This document shows, piece after piece, positions 1-10,500 of a stretch of 64,000 nucleotides of DNA. Where the stretch lies: NCBI RefSeq assembly GCF_900119315.1, contig NZ_LT827010.1, forward strand, positions 3,443,001-3,507,000. Reading direction: 5' to 3'. Below the pieces are notes generated by a model. It was not told the origin of the DNA, made no database searches, and saw only the letters and a list, made by a program, of their open reading frames with translations. A program made the position numbers and the translations under genes. Position 1 is the first letter of the stretch. Each line of letters opens with the position of its first letter. The DNA is from Actinoplanes sp. SE50/110 (GTDB taxonomy: Bacteria; Actinomycetota; Actinomycetes; Mycobacteriales; Micromonosporaceae).

Positions 1-2
1 AG

Positions 3-986
3 CCGGTCGATCCGGCCGGACCGGGGCAGCCCGATGACGAGCTGGCGTACTGGTCGGCGCTGGCCGGGTGTGACCGGGCGGTGGCCGGCGACGGCTGGGA
101 CACCGCCGAGCGGATCCTGGCGGCGGCGGCCGCCGACTACCACGACGACCTGCGCCGGGCGGCGACCATCGCGTACTGGCAGGCGCGGCTGCACCTGGCC
201 CGCCACCACCGTGCCCCGGGATCCGGCCACCTGCGGCCGGCCCTGCGCGCGGCGCACCGCAGCCTGCACGACCACCTGCTGCTCGGTGACCCGGCCGGTC
301 AGGTCCGGACCCGGTGTGTGCTGGTCAGCGCGTATCTCGCGGCCGGCCGGACGGATCTGGCCGATCGGCAGCTGCAGGAGGCCCGGCGGGCCCGGGCCGG
401 GGTCGACCCGTGGCTCACCCGGCCCGGGAATCCGCTGGACGCGCTGCTGCGCCGGGCCCGGGCCGAGGCCGCCCGGCACGCCGGCCGGGACGAGGAGGCG
501 GTGCACGAGTTGCGCCGGGCGGCGCTGGTGCTGGCCGCCAACGGCGATCGGCGGGCGGTCGCCGAGATCGCCGGGCTGATCGGCGACGATCCGGCGGTGC
601 TGTGGCGCGACGCGGAGGCGGAGGCCGGGTCGGCCGGTGCGGTGCGCGCCTACCTGGACCACGGGCCGCCGATCACCGTGGGGCAGGCGGTCACCCTGCG
701 GGTCGAGATCTCGGCGGCCCACCTGCGCCGCTACCGGGATGTCGTGAGCGGCACCTCGCTGACCGTCCTGGTCTGCGCCGACGGCGCCGACGTGGTCCCG
801 ATGGGCGCGGCGGTGGACCTGCGCGACCTGCGCGACGACGTGCGGCTGGTGCACGAGCTGCGCCCGCGGATCGCCGGGCCGTTCAGCGTCAAGGTGCAGT
901 TGTACGCGCCGGGCGACGGCGTGCTCCTGCAGGAGTTCGAGGCCGGTCTGGCACCGGTGGCGCGGGCCGAGCGGGAGGCGGCTTGA
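3..986 (+). CDS. Helical-repeat (TPR-like) protein with beta-sandwich C-terminus, 5' end outside window
   Basis: The reading frame is open from the first bases of the window, so the true start lies upstream; 327 residues are visible. A GTG at 81 is only an internal candidate start. The first two thirds are Ala/Arg/Leu-rich amphipathic helices with the look of TPR or SEL1-type repeats. The last 100 residues are beta-rich and resemble an immunoglobulin-like or wing domain. The stop overlaps the TTG start of the CHAT gene, so the two are probably translationally coupled. The helical repeats may act as a sensor or scaffold for the downstream protease; that role is inferred from context. No enzyme motif is seen. 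Confidence 0.6.
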   Translation, partial: PVDPAGPGQPDDELAYWSALAGCDRAVAGDGWDTAERILAAAAADYHDDLRRAATIAYWQARLHLARHHRAPGSGHLRPALRAAHRSLHDHLLLGDPAGQVRTRCVLVSAYLAAGRTDLADRQLQEARRARAGVDPWLTRPGNPLDALLRRARAEAARHAGRDEEAVHELRRAALVLAANGDRRAVAEIAGLIGDDPAVLWRDAEAEAGSAGAVRAYLDHGPPITVGQAVTLRVEISAAHLRRYRDVVSGTSLTVLVCADGADVVPMGAAVDLRDLRDDVRLVHELRPRIAGPFSVKVQLYAPGDGVLLQEFEAGLAPVARAEREAA

Positions 987-2359
987 CCGCTGACGACCTC
1001 GGCATGCGGCGCTCCGTGCAGAACCGGCTGGGCGGGTCCGACCCGTTCCCGGGCCAGCGGACCCCGGAACCGGCCCGGCTGCCGCTGCACCGCACCATCT
1101 ACCTCCGGCTGGACGCGGACCCGGACGGAAGCTGCCGGATGACCCTGATGGGTGACGGGCTGGGTGACGACGGCGGCGGCCCGCTCGGTGGCCGCCTGGC
1201 CAGTACCGAGAAGGACCTGCTGGCCATGGCCGACCGGCTGCGCAAGGTGTGGACCGACGGCTTCGTGCTGTTCCTGGCCGACGACGACGTGGCCGACGAC
1301 CGGTGCCGGTTCGCCGCCGACTTCGATCTGTCCGCGCACCGGGACACTCCGGAGTGGGACGCCGCGCTGCGCCGGCTGGCCCGGACCGGCTACGACGTGT
1401 TCCGCGCGGTCTTCCTGACCGGCGACGCCGGGCTGCGCCGGGCCGGCGAGCGGCTGCGGGACATGCTGCGCGCCGGTCCGCAGGTCATCTCGTTCCACAG
1501 TGACGTCATCTTCCTGCCCTGGCAGATGCTCTACGTCCCGCCGGACGGGCAGGATCTGCTGGACGACGACTGCGCCTGGGAGTTCGATGGTTTCCTCGGC
1601 TTCCGGCACCACGTCGAGCACGTCTTCTCGGACCGGCCGGACTCGTTCCGGCACCGGCTGGACGCCACCGGCGGGATCCGGGCCGGGCTGAACTACGACG
1701 CGGCCCTGGACCGGATGACGCCGCCGGTGCTGCGGCCGCTGCGCGAGATGCTGGAGTCGCTGCCGGCCGAGCGGATCGAGCGGCGCTGGCGGGAGACGTT
1801 CCCGGCGCTGGACCGGGCGTTGCGCGCCGACGACTACAACGACCAGATCATGTACTTCAACTGTCACGGGTGGGTGACCGCGGCCGGGCCGGAGGAGGCG
1901 TACATCGCGCTGACCGACGGCCGCCCGATCTACAAGACGCATTTCCGGGAGTGGCTGACCGGCCGGCCGCTGGTGCACAGCCCGGTGGTGCTGATCAACG
2001 CGTGCGAGGGCGCCCAGCTGTCCTCGATGTTTCTCGACTCGTTCGGCCTGGCGCTGCTGGCCGCCGAGGCGAACTGCCTGATCGGCCCGCAGATCGAGAT
2101 TCCGGCGTCGTTCGCCGCGCGGTACGCCGTGGAGTTCTTCCGGGAGCTGCTGCGCGGGGTGTCGGTCGGTGCCGTGGTGCGCGGGCTGGCCCGGGGTTTC
2201 GCCGAGCGGCACGCCAACCCGCTGGGTCTGGCGATCTCGTCGTACCGAGGGATGGACACCTATTTTGACGTCTCGAACAGTGCCGACCCGGCTCCCGCGA
2301 CGCAGCGGATTCTCCTGGTATCGGACGATCCGGTTGAACGCCGCCGGACGCCTGCTTGA
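983..2359 (+). CDS. CHAT-domain (caspase-fold) protease
   Basis: This 458-residue protein ends in a CHAT domain, a caspase-like cysteine-peptidase fold often paired with TPR proteins. Landmarks are LPWQMLY near residue 180, the histidine of FNCHGW (His295) and the cysteine of NACEGAQ (Cys341). These give the expected His/Cys dyad in the expected order and context. The first 100 residues are unassigned. The start is TTG 983, which overlaps the preceding stop and lies behind a GGGAGGCGG ribosome site; ATG 1004 is the alternative. The downstream hydrolase gene overlaps its 3' end. CHAT proteases in bacteria act as activated effectors or as activators of partner proteins (family knowledge); the substrate here is unknown. 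Confidence 0.8.
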   Translation: MTADDLGMRRSVQNRLGGSDPFPGQRTPEPARLPLHRTIYLRLDADPDGSCRMTLMGDGLGDDGGGPLGGRLASTEKDLLAMADRLRKVWTDGFVLFLADDDVADDRCRFAADFDLSAHRDTPEWDAALRRLARTGYDVFRAVFLTGDAGLRRAGERLRDMLRAGPQVISFHSDVIFLPWQMLYVPPDGQDLLDDDCAWEFDGFLGFRHHVEHVFSDRPDSFRHRLDATGGIRAGLNYDAALDRMTPPVLRPLREMLESLPAERIERRWRETFPALDRALRADDYNDQIMYFNCHGWVTAAGPEEAYIALTDGRPIYKTHFREWLTGRPLVHSPVVLINACEGAQLSSMFLDSFGLALLAAEANCLIGPQIEIPASFAARYAVEFFRELLRGVSVGAVVRGLARGFAERHANPLGLAISSYRGMDTYFDVSNSADPAPATQRILLVSDDPVERRRTPA

Positions 2360-3296
2360 TGACGCCGCCGAGCCGGTGCCGGCCGCCCGGGTCCGCGAGC
2401 ACCTGGCGTCCCGGCTGCGGCTGCCCCGGTCGGTGACCGACATCTTCGTGTTCGTGCACGGCTGGCGGACGCCGCACCGTACCGCGCAATCGTCTTTTGC
2501 CCGGTTCTTCGGTGCGGTGTGGAACGGCCGGGAGCGATGGGCGTCGCTGCCCGGCGCGGCCGGACCGTTCGTGCCGTGGTTCATCGGGGTGCAGTGGCCG
2601 TCGAGCAGTGCGCCGACCCCGGGCGGCTATCAGCGGATCCGGGAGCGGGCGCACGCGGTCAGCACCGGCGGGCACGCCGCCTTCGTGCTCGGCCAGCTGC
2701 TCGGCTACCTCGATGAGCAGCGGGACCGGCCGCGGCGCGGCGCGGACCGGCTGACCAACGCGGCCGGGCAGTACGTGCACTGCGTCGGGCACTCGTTCGG
2801 CGGTCGGTTCCTGGGTGAGGCGATCCGCCGGGCCGCCGACCGTCCCGCCGGCACGCTGGGCTGGGACCATCGCAGCCGGCATCCGTTCGGGGTGGACACG
2901 TATCTGGCGTTCCAGATGGCGGCGCCGCCGGACATCTTCGACGGCCGGCTGGCCGGGATCCTGACCGACGGCGTGGTGCACGGCCGGATCGTGCTGACCT
3001 ACAGCCGGCTCGATCACGCCAACGCGATCTGGCACCGGGCGATGGAGCGCAGGCCGGGCATCGGGGCGGTCGGCGCGACCGCCCCGGCCGGTCTGGTCTC
3101 GACGATTCCGCTGCACCGTCCCGGCGACCCGTACCACCGGGCGGACTTCGCCACCCCGATCGTCAACGTGGACGCCTCGCCGGTCTTCACCCGGCCGCGG
3201 CTGAGCGTGACCGGCGCCCACTCCGACTACTGGCACGCCCACTCGATCCACCTGCTGCTGAGCCTGGCCGCGCTGGCCCGGCCCACCGGCGGCTGA
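2334..3296 (+). CDS. Alpha/beta-hydrolase fold protein coupled to CHAT protease
   Basis: This protein of about 320 residues has a VFVHGW oxyanion-type loop near residue 40, a nucleophile elbow GHSFGG (Ser154) and late histidines in the segment GAHSDYWHAHS, which together suggest a Ser-His hydrolase (esterase, lipase or peptidase). There is no signal peptide, so it is predicted to be cytosolic. TTG 2334 is chosen because it gives a short overlap with the CHAT gene; GTG 2376 is a possible later start. The third position in an overlapping cassette suggests it is a partner or effector of the CHAT protease. I cannot name the substrate. Confidence 0.7.
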   Translation: MNAAGRLLDDAAEPVPAARVREHLASRLRLPRSVTDIFVFVHGWRTPHRTAQSSFARFFGAVWNGRERWASLPGAAGPFVPWFIGVQWPSSSAPTPGGYQRIRERAHAVSTGGHAAFVLGQLLGYLDEQRDRPRRGADRLTNAAGQYVHCVGHSFGGRFLGEAIRRAADRPAGTLGWDHRSRHPFGVDTYLAFQMAAPPDIFDGRLAGILTDGVVHGRIVLTYSRLDHANAIWHRAMERRPGIGAVGATAPAGLVSTIPLHRPGDPYHRADFATPIVNVDASPVFTRPRLSVTGAHSDYWHAHSIHLLLSLAALARPTGG

Positions 3297-3301
3297 TCCG
3301 G

Positions 3302-4315
3302 TCAGGGCAGGGTGCGGGCCAGATCGTCGTCGGTCAGTGAGCCGGGCGGGGTCCCGTCGGCGAGGGCGCGGTGCAGCCGGGCCTGGATCGCCGCGGCGGC
3401 CGGGGTGGGGATGCCGTGCAGCCGGCCGCGCAGGACGATCTCGCCGTCCAGGTAGTCGGTCTCCGGCGGGGTGGCGCGGGCCAGGCTCTGCCGGGTGGAG
3501 GCGCCGACCCGCGGGTGGGAGGGGATCTCGCCGAGCCGGAACTCGTGGAGATCCAGGGCGGCCGGGGTGATCCCGGCGGCGGCGAGGACGGCGGTGGCCT
3601 CGGCCTGCAGCGTCCTGAGCGCGGCGTCCCGCAGGGGACTCTCCGGATAGAGCGCGTCCAGCGTGTTGGCCATGTTGCCGAGGAGCTTCCCGGCCTTGTA
3701 CGCCACGATGTCCGCCACCACGTGCACACGGAAACCGCCCCGCCGCAGCCCGGCCCCGATCCGCTCGGCCAGCGGGTCGCTCGCGGGGGCCGGGTAGCTG
3801 CCGAGGAACAGGACGGCGGGCGCGTCGGCGGCGTGGTTGACCACCTCGCCGGGGACCACGAAGGTGGCCGGGATGCCGATCACGCCGCCGACCACCCGGG
3901 CGAACGAGCGCAGTGCGGCCCGCTCGTTGTCCAGCCCGTTCTGCAGGGTGACCAGGGGGAGGTCGGTGGCGGACAGGCCGGTGGCGCCGTCGGCGCGTTT
4001 CACCGGACGCCACGCCCAGTCCCGTACCGCGGTCGCGGTGTCCTGCGATTTGGTCGCCAGCACGAGCACGTCGTGCTCGCCCAGCTCGACCTCCTCCGGT
4101 CCGGCGACGACCGGGATCCGCACCTGGTGGACACCGTCCGGTCGAACGTAGCGGAGCCCGTCCGCGCGCAGCGCCGCCAGCTGGGCGCCGCGGGCCACCA
4201 GCAGGGTGTCCGCCCCGGCCCGGTGGAGCTCAGCGGCGATCGAGGCGCCCACCGCGCCGGCCCCGATCACGACGTACCGCGGATCTGTTCCAGTAGGAAT
4301 TGCTGCCGGTGTCAT
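3302..4315 (-). CDS. Ketopantoate reductase (PanE/ApbA) family protein
   Basis: This protein of 337 residues begins with a classic dinucleotide-binding fingerprint, VVIGAGAVGASIA, followed by an NADPH-type Rossmann fold. The C-terminal helical domain carries K and N residues in AYKAGKLLGNMANTL, as in 2-dehydropantoate 2-reductases. Such enzymes reduce ketopantoate to pantoate for coenzyme A, but many actinomycete paralogues act on other substrates, and no pantothenate genes lie nearby. ATG 4315 is preferred; an in-frame ATG 4327 is possible. It converges with the hydrolase gene, with only five bases between the two stops. Confidence 0.75.
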   Translation of the reverse strand: MTPAAIPTGTDPRYVVIGAGAVGASIAAELHRAGADTLLVARGAQLAALRADGLRYVRPDGVHQVRIPVVAGPEEVELGEHDVLVLATKSQDTATAVRDWAWRPVKRADGATGLSATDLPLVTLQNGLDNERAALRSFARVVGGVIGIPATFVVPGEVVNHAADAPAVLFLGSYPAPASDPLAERIGAGLRRGGFRVHVVADIVAYKAGKLLGNMANTLDALYPESPLRDAALRTLQAEATAVLAAAGITPAALDLHEFRLGEIPSHPRVGASTRQSLARATPPETDYLDGEIVLRGRLHGIPTPAAAAIQARLHRALADGTPPGSLTDDDLARTLP

Positions 4316-4543
4316 GCAGCTCAGCATGGCTCCGCGCCGACGGCCGTGTCCAATCCTGATTCCTGATCGATCAGCGCTCGCGGCGGCATCCACGAGCGGT
4401 TCGAACGGCGATGGAGCCTTCGATCCTCACCCCGCAACCCAGCCTCCTAGGATGCTGTAGACCGTGTGTGCGAGGGCGGAAATCGTCAGGGGGCTGTTCT
4501 ACGATCGGGGGCATGAGCGTGGCTGCGGGCCGCGGAGCCGGCG

Positions 4544-4745
4544 CCGCGCGGGCTGAGCGATGCGGAGACCGATCTGGCAACGCGATATACCGATGCTTTT
4601 CAGCGCTGTGACGGGCGGCCCTGGTCGCGTTGCTGCACGCGGACGCGGGTCGGTCGATGCCGCCGTTCGCCGGATTGCTGCGCGGCGCCGTCGAGATCGG
4701 CCGGTGGATGGCCGAGGACGGGGAGGACCCGGCCGGCCCGGTGGA
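4544..4745 (+). pseudogene. Remnant of an ECF sigma factor SnoaL-like C-terminal domain, frameshifted
   Basis: Two adjoining frames read as one broken protein. From 4544 to about 4615 the translation is PRGLSDAETDLATRYTDAF plus a few residues. After a shift near 4613-4620 it continues as ALVALLHADAGRSMPPFAG and further. This matches the linker and SnoaL-like tail of long ECF sigma factors (SigJ/SigX-type), where 'LVALL.D.....MPP' is characteristic. The sigma-2 and sigma-4 domains are absent. The rest of the gap 4316-4895 shows only the katG promoter. The similarity is judged by eye. Confidence 0.45.
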
Positions 4746-4819
4746 CGCCGGCCGGAGTGCGGTTCCCAGTTTCGGCGGACCGCCGGGGGGTAGATTGGGC
4801 CGCGTCATCGGGGCAGAAC

Positions 4820-4849
4820 TTGAAGTGTTCCAGAAGAATTGCCTAGCCT
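4820..4849 (+). promoter_or_regulatory. Candidate katG promoter
   Basis: TTGAAG at 4820-4825 and TAGCCT at 4844-4849 are separated by 18 bases, giving a housekeeping-type promoter about 50 bases upstream of the katG ATG. A GGAAGGA ribosome site follows at 4884-4890. There is no furA-like regulator gene directly upstream, unlike many actinobacterial katG loci. Confidence 0.45.
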
Positions 4850-4895
4850 GGTCGGGCGGCGTCGGGCCAACGGCGGCCCCTTCGGAAGGATTGTG

Positions 4896-7088
4896 ATGAG
4901 CGACATCCAGGATCAGAAGGCGTCGGGCTGCCCGGTCGCCCACGACTCGGCCACCGGGCACGGCGGCAGCGAGAGTGAGAACCCGGGGATTCCCTCGCCG
5001 CAGGCGCGCACCGGCGGCCGCCCGCGGGGCAACCGGGACTGGTGGCCCAACCAACTCGACCTGTCCGTGCTGCATGCCCACTCATCGAAGAGCAACCCGC
5101 TCGGCGAGGCGTTCAGCTACGCCGCCGAGTTCGCCAAGCTGGACGTGGAGGCGCTCAAGCGGGACATCACCGAGGTGCTGACCACCTCGCAGGACTGGTG
5201 GCCGGCCGACTTCGGGCACTACGGCGGCCTGATGATCCGGCTCAGCTGGCACGCCGCCGGCACCTACCGGATCCAGGACGGCCGGGGTGGCGCGGGCGAC
5301 GGCGGGCAGCGGTTCGCGCCGCTGAACAGCTGGCCGGACAACGCGAACCTGGACAAGGCGCGCCGTCTGCTGTGGCCGGTGAAGCAGAAGTACGGTCAGC
5401 AGATCTCCTGGGCCGACCTGCTGGTGCTGGCGGGCAACGTGGCGTTGGAGTCGATGGGGTTCCAGACGTTCGGTTTCGGCTTCGGCCGGGTCGACACCTG
5501 GGAGCCGGAGGAGATCTTCTGGGGTCCGGAGGACGCCTGGCTCGGTGACGAGCGGTATGTCTCCGACAAGACGATGTCCGAGGGTGTCGGCGCCACCGAG
5601 ATGGGCCTGATCTACGTCAACCCGGAGGGGCCGCGCGGCAACGCCGACCCGGCGCAGGCGGCGCACTTCATCCGGGAGACGTTCGCCCGGATGGCGATGA
5701 ACGACGAGGAGACCGTCGCGCTGATCGCCGGTGGTCACACGTTCGGCAAGACGCACGGCGCCGCGGTCGCCGCCGACCACGTCGGTCCGGAGCCGGAGGG
5801 TGCGCCGCTGGAGGCGCAGGGCCTGGGCTGGCTGAGCACGCACGGCAGCGGCCGGGCCGGGGACACGATCACCAGCGGTCTCGAGGTGACCTGGACCGAC
5901 AAGCCGACACAGTGGAGCAACCGGTTCTTCGAGATCCTGTTCGGCTACGAGTGGGAGCTGACCACCAGCCCGGGCGGGGCCAAGCAGTGGGTCGCCAAGG
6001 ACGCCGAGGCGATCATCCCGGACGCGCACGACCCGGCGAAGAAGCACAAGCCGACGATGCTGACCACCGACCTGTCGCTGCGCGTCGATCCGGCGTACGA
6101 GAAGATCTCCCGCCGTTTCCTGGAGCACCCCGACGAGTTCGCGCTGGCGTTCGCGAAGGCCTGGTACAAACTGCTGCACCGGGACATGGGGCCGGTGTCC
6201 CGGTTCCTCGGCCCGTGGGTGCCGGAGGCGCAGCTGTGGCAGGACCCGGTGCCGGCCGTCGAGCACCCGCTGCCCGGTGACGCCGAGATCGCCCAGCTGA
6301 AGGCGACGATTCTGGAGTCCGGGCTGAGCACGGCCGACCTGGTCGGTGTCGCGTGGGCGTCGGCCGCGACGTTCCGGTCGACCGACAAGCGTGGCGGGGC
6401 CAACGGTGCCCGGCTGCGCCTGGAGCCGCAGCGTTCCTGGGCGGTCAACCAGCCGGTGCTGCCGGTGCTGGCCAGGCTGGAGGAGATCCAGCGGTCGTCG
6501 ACCGTGAAGATCTCGCTGGCCGACCTGATCGTGCTGGCCGGTGTGGCCGGGGTGGAGAAGGCGGCCCGTGACGCCGGCGTCGAGGTCAGCGTTCCGTTCA
6601 AGCCGGGCCGCACCGACGCGACGCAGGAGCAGACCGACGTCGAGTCGTTCGCCGTGCTGGAGCCGCGCGCCGACGGATTCCGCAACTACCTGCGCCCGGG
6701 GGAGAAGCTCCAGCCCGAGGTGCTGCTGGTCGAGCGGGCCTACATGTTGAACCTGACCGCGCCGGAGATGACCGTCCTGCTGGGCGGCCTGCGCGGGATC
6801 GGGGTCGGGGCCACCGGGTCGGGGCGGCTCACCAACGACTTCTTCGTCGACCTGCTGGCGCCGGGCACCCGGTGGACGGCGTCGGAGTCCGAGGAGCACG
6901 TCTACGAGGTTCGCGACGCGAGCACCGGGGATCTGCTGCGGACGGCCACCGCCGTCGACCTGGTCTTCGGGTCGAACTCGCAGCTGCGGGCTCTCGCCGA
7001 GGTGTACGCGAGCGCCGACGCGCGGGACCGGCTCGTGCGGGACTTCGTCGCCGCGTGGACCAAGGTGATGGAGAACGACCTGTTCTGA
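4896..7088 (+). CDS. katG: Catalase-peroxidase KatG
   Basis: This 730-residue haem enzyme disproportionates hydrogen peroxide and also has peroxidase activity, and matches the usual family length. The distal active site RLSWHAAG gives Arg115, Trp118 and His119; the proximal haem ligand is His281 in [10 protein letters not shown]. The Tyr (IYVNPEGP) and Met (ARMAMNDEE) needed with Trp118 for the Met-Tyr-Trp adduct are present. A second, non-haem peroxidase-like domain fills the C-terminal half. ATG 4896 follows a strong GGAAGGA site. It appears to be monocistronic, with its own promoter and a strong hairpin downstream. Confidence 0.96.
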   Translation: MSDIQDQKASGCPVAHDSATGHGGSESENPGIPSPQARTGGRPRGNRDWWPNQLDLSVLHAHSSKSNPLGEAFSYAAEFAKLDVEALKRDITEVLTTSQDWWPADFGHYGGLMIRLSWHAAGTYRIQDGRGGAGDGGQRFAPLNSWPDNANLDKARRLLWPVKQKYGQQISWADLLVLAGNVALESMGFQTFGFGFGRVDTWEPEEIFWGPEDAWLGDERYVSDKTMSEGVGATEMGLIYVNPEGPRGNADPAQAAHFIRETFARMAMNDEETVALIAGGHTFGKTHGAAVAADHVGPEPEGAPLEAQGLGWLSTHGSGRAGDTITSGLEVTWTDKPTQWSNRFFEILFGYEWELTTSPGGAKQWVAKDAEAIIPDAHDPAKKHKPTMLTTDLSLRVDPAYEKISRRFLEHPDEFALAFAKAWYKLLHRDMGPVSRFLGPWVPEAQLWQDPVPAVEHPLPGDAEIAQLKATILESGLSTADLVGVAWASAATFRSTDKRGGANGARLRLEPQRSWAVNQPVLPVLARLEEIQRSSTVKISLADLIVLAGVAGVEKAARDAGVEVSVPFKPGRTDATQEQTDVESFAVLEPRADGFRNYLRPGEKLQPEVLLVERAYMLNLTAPEMTVLLGGLRGIGVGATGSGRLTNDFFVDLLAPGTRWTASESEEHVYEVRDASTGDLLRTATAVDLVFGSNSQLRALAEVYASADARDRLVRDFVAAWTKVMENDLF

Positions 7089-7127
7089 GCGCCCGCATTA
7101 CCTCGACCACCCCAGCCCGCCGGAGCG

Positions 7128-7156
7128 CCGGGTCCAGGGCAGCGCCCTGGACCCGG
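7128..7156 (+). terminator. Strong hairpin downstream of katG
   Basis: A perfect 13-bp inverted repeat (arms CCGGGTCCAGGGC and its complement) with a 3-base loop starts 40 bases after the katG stop. There is no T-tract, which is usual for actinomycete intrinsic terminators. Confidence 0.6.
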
Positions 7157-7227
7157 AGGCATCATCCGGGGCAGGGTCGGAGATCCTGGCCGCCGGAGGT
7201 ATCACCGTCCGGATCCCCGAACGAAAG

Positions 7228-7261
7228 GCCCGATCGGTTCCCGCGCGGAATCCGGTCGGGC
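7228..7261 (+). terminator. Second hairpin, possible terminator
   Basis: Arms GCCCGATCGG (7228-7237) and CCGGTCGGGC (7252-7261) pair over ten positions with one G-T wobble across a 14-base loop, followed by CTTCGT. It may back up the katG terminator. With the first hairpin it fills the non-coding gap 7089-7308. Confidence 0.4.
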
Positions 7262-7308
7262 TTCGTCGTGTCTGGGTGGAACCCGAGTATGCGCGGCCGG
7301 GGCCGGCG

Positions 7309-7410
7309 CGCGACGTCGCCGAAGGCGTGAGGCGCGCGTTCCGGAATGAGGACGACACCAACCGGCCGCATCAGTCGCTGAACATGGCGTTCCCGGCCGA
7401 CCGGTTCATC
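7309..7410 (+). pseudogene. C-terminal remnant of an IS481-like integrase/transposase
   Basis: The translation here includes NRPHQSLNMAFPADRF, the typical end of DDE integrases of the IS481/IS3 type ('N.RPHQ.L.M..PA.RF'). No catalytic domain or inverted repeats remain. The frame runs without a stop into the TIR gene that follows, so an automatic annotation might fuse the two; the TIR gene has its own ATG at 7525. The stretch 7411-7524 shows nothing further beyond the ribosome site of the TIR gene. Confidence 0.5.
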
Positions 7411-7524
7411 TCCGCGCCAGCGAGACCCCCGGCATCGCGGCTACCGGCGAAGCCGCGGGCTTTCCTGACTCCGGGTGGCCGCCGTATATCGTGGTCGCTG
7501 AATTCCTGGGGATCGGGGGCTCCG

Positions 7525-10500
7525 ATGCGCTACGACGCGTTCATCTCGTACAGCCATGCCGCTGATGGGGCGTTGGCGCCGGCGGTTCAGCGTGGCCTGC
7601 AGCGGCTCGCGCGGCGGTGGCACCGGCCGCGGGCATTGGAGGTGTTCCGGGATCAGACCGGCCTGGCGGTGAGTCACGCCCTGTGGTCGTCGATCAAAGT
7701 CGCACTGGATCAGTCGGAGTTCTTCGTGCTGCTCGCCTCCCCGGAGGCGGCCGCGTCACCATGGGTGAACCAGGAGATCGAGCATTGGCTGTCGCGGCAT
7801 TCGGTTGACCGGTTGCTGCCGGTGGTGACGTCCGGCGAGTGGGTGTGGGACGCCGACGCCGGCGACGTGGACTTGGAGCGTTCGACTGCGGTACCGCCGG
7901 CGTTGCGGGGCGTGTTCGGTGAGGAGCCGCGGCACCTGGACCTACGGTGGGCCCGGGCGGAACACGAACTCGACTTGCGGCACGGCCGGTTCCGGGACGC
8001 GATCGCCGAGTTGGCGGCCGGTATGCACGGGATGAGCAAGGAGGACCTCGACGGTGAGGACGTCATCCGTCACCGGCAGATGCTGCGGATGCGTCGAGGC
8101 GCGCTTGCTGTGGTGTGTGCGCTGCTGCTGTTGGTGGCCGGTACGGCCGTGGCGTGGCGCAACGCCCGGGGTGAGGTGACCGCGACGAATGTCGCGTTGC
8201 AGCGGCAGCGTGCTGCCACGGCGGCCGAGCAACACCGAACTGAGGAGGCTGCCGACCAGGCTCGTAGTCAGCAGCAGATTGTCGAGGCTGAGCAGCAGCG
8301 GGCGCAGAAGGCCGCCGAGGAGGCGCGGGGCCAACAGGCTGTCGCGGAGGCTGAGCAGCAACGGGCTCTGCGGGCGGCGGGGGAGGCCCGGCGCCAGGAG
8401 GGCATCGCGGCGGCTGAACAGCGGCGGGCGCAGAAGGCCGCCGCGGAGGCGCGGCGCCAGCGGGGTGTCGCTGATGCGGAGAAGGCGAAGGCGAACCGCG
8501 CTGCCGCGGAGGCCGAGCGGCAGCGGAAGATCGCTGCCGACGAGCAGCGCAAGGCGCACGAGGCTGCTGCGGAGGCCGAGCGGCAGCGGGAGGAAGCCGT
8601 CAAGCAGCAGCGCATCGCCATCGGCCGGCGACTCTTGGGGCAGGCCGGCGAAGCCCGCGACCGGGATCCGAGAACCGCGATTCAGCTGGGGATCGCGGCC
8701 CGGCACATCTACCCGGGGCCGCAGTCGCAGGCCGGACTGGTCGAAACCCTCGTAAGGACTCACTATGCGGGCACCGTTACCGGTCACACCGCCGTGGTCA
8801 GCGCGGTGGCGCTCAGCGGGGACGGACGCACCCTCGTCACTGACGGCCTTGACGGCACCGTGATGGTGTGGGATCCGACCGACCGCGCCGCCCCACGGCG
8901 GCTGGCCCAGCTCACCAGCAGCACCGCTCCGGTGTACACGGTGGCGCTCAGCGGGGACGGACGGACCCTCGTCACCGGCAGCGAAGATGGCACTGCGATG
9001 GTGTGGGATCTGACCGACCGCGCCGCCCCACGGCGGCTGGCGCAGCTCACCGGCCACACCGACGTGGTGGATGCGGTGGCGCTCAGCGGGGACGGACGGA
9101 CCCTCGCCACCGGCAGCTTTGACGGCACCGCGATGGTGTGGGATGTCACCGACCGCGCCGCCCCACGGCGGCTGGCCCAACTCACCGACCACACCGCTCC
9201 GGTGACTGCGGTGGCGCTCAGCGGGGACGGACGGACCCTCGCCACCGGCAGCGACGATCACACGGCGATGGTGTGGGACTTGACCGACCGCGCGGCCCCA
9301 CGGCGGCTGGCGCAGCTCACCGGCCACACCGCTGGGGTGGATGCGGTGGCGCTCAGCGGGGACGGACGCACCCTCGCCACCGGCAGCTATGACGGCACCG
9401 CGATGTTGTGGGATCTGACCGACCGCGCCGCCCCACGGCGGCTGGCCCAACTCACCGGCCACACCGCCCAGGTGTACACGGTGGCGCTCAGCAGGGACGG
9501 ACGGACCCTCGCCACCGGCAGCGAAGACCACACCGCGATGGTGTGGGATCTGACCGACCGCGCCGCCCCACGGCGGCTGGCGCAGCTCACCGGCCACACC
9601 GATGCGGTGGACGCGGTGGCGCTCAGCGGGGACGGACGCACCCTCGCCACCGGCAGCGTCGATCACACGGCGATGTTGTGGGATGTGACCGACCGCGCCG
9701 CCCCGCGGCGGCTGGCGCAGCTCACCGGCCACGCCGGTGCGGTGGACGCGGTGGCGCTCAGCGGGGACGGACGCACCCTCGCCAGCGGCAGCCTTGACGG
9801 CACCGCGATGGTGTGGGATCTGACCGACCGCGCCGCCCCACGGCGGCTGGCCCAGCTCACCGACCACACCGACGCGGTGACTGCGGTGGCGCTCAGCGGG
9901 GACGGACGCACCCTCGCCACCACGAGCTATGACGACACCGTGATGGTGTGGGATCTGACCGACCGCGCGGCCCCACGGCGGCTGGCCCGGCTCACCGACC
10001 ACACCGCCTTGGTCAGCGCGGTGGCGCTCAGCGGGGACGGACGGACCCTCGTCACCGGCAGCGGCGATCACACCGCGATGGTGTGGGATCTGACCGACCG
10101 CGCGGCCCCACGGCGGCTGGCCCAGCTCACCGGCCACGCCGCTGCGGTGGACGCGGTGGCGCTCAGCGGGGACGGACGCACCCTCGCCACCGGCAGCGCC
10201 GACCAGACCGCGATGGTGTGGGATCTGACCGACCGCGCCGCCCCACGGCGGCTGGCCCAACTCACCGGCCACGCCGCTCCGGTGACTGCGGTGGCGCTCA
10301 GCGGGGACGGACGCACCCTCGCCACCGGCAGCCTCGACCACACCGCGATGGTGTGGGATCTGACCGACCGCGCCGCCCCACGGCGGCAGGCCCGGCTCAC
10401 CGGCCACACCGACCGGGTGTACACGGTGGCGCTCAGCAGGGACGGACGCACCCTCGCCACCGGCAGCGAAGACCACACCGCGATGGTGTGGGATGTGACC

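Noticed and set aside
731..4013. Long minus-strand frames across the CHAT cassette and the PanE-like gene
   Set aside because: Low-complexity Arg/Pro/Gly shadows. They conflict with conserved motifs on the other frames.
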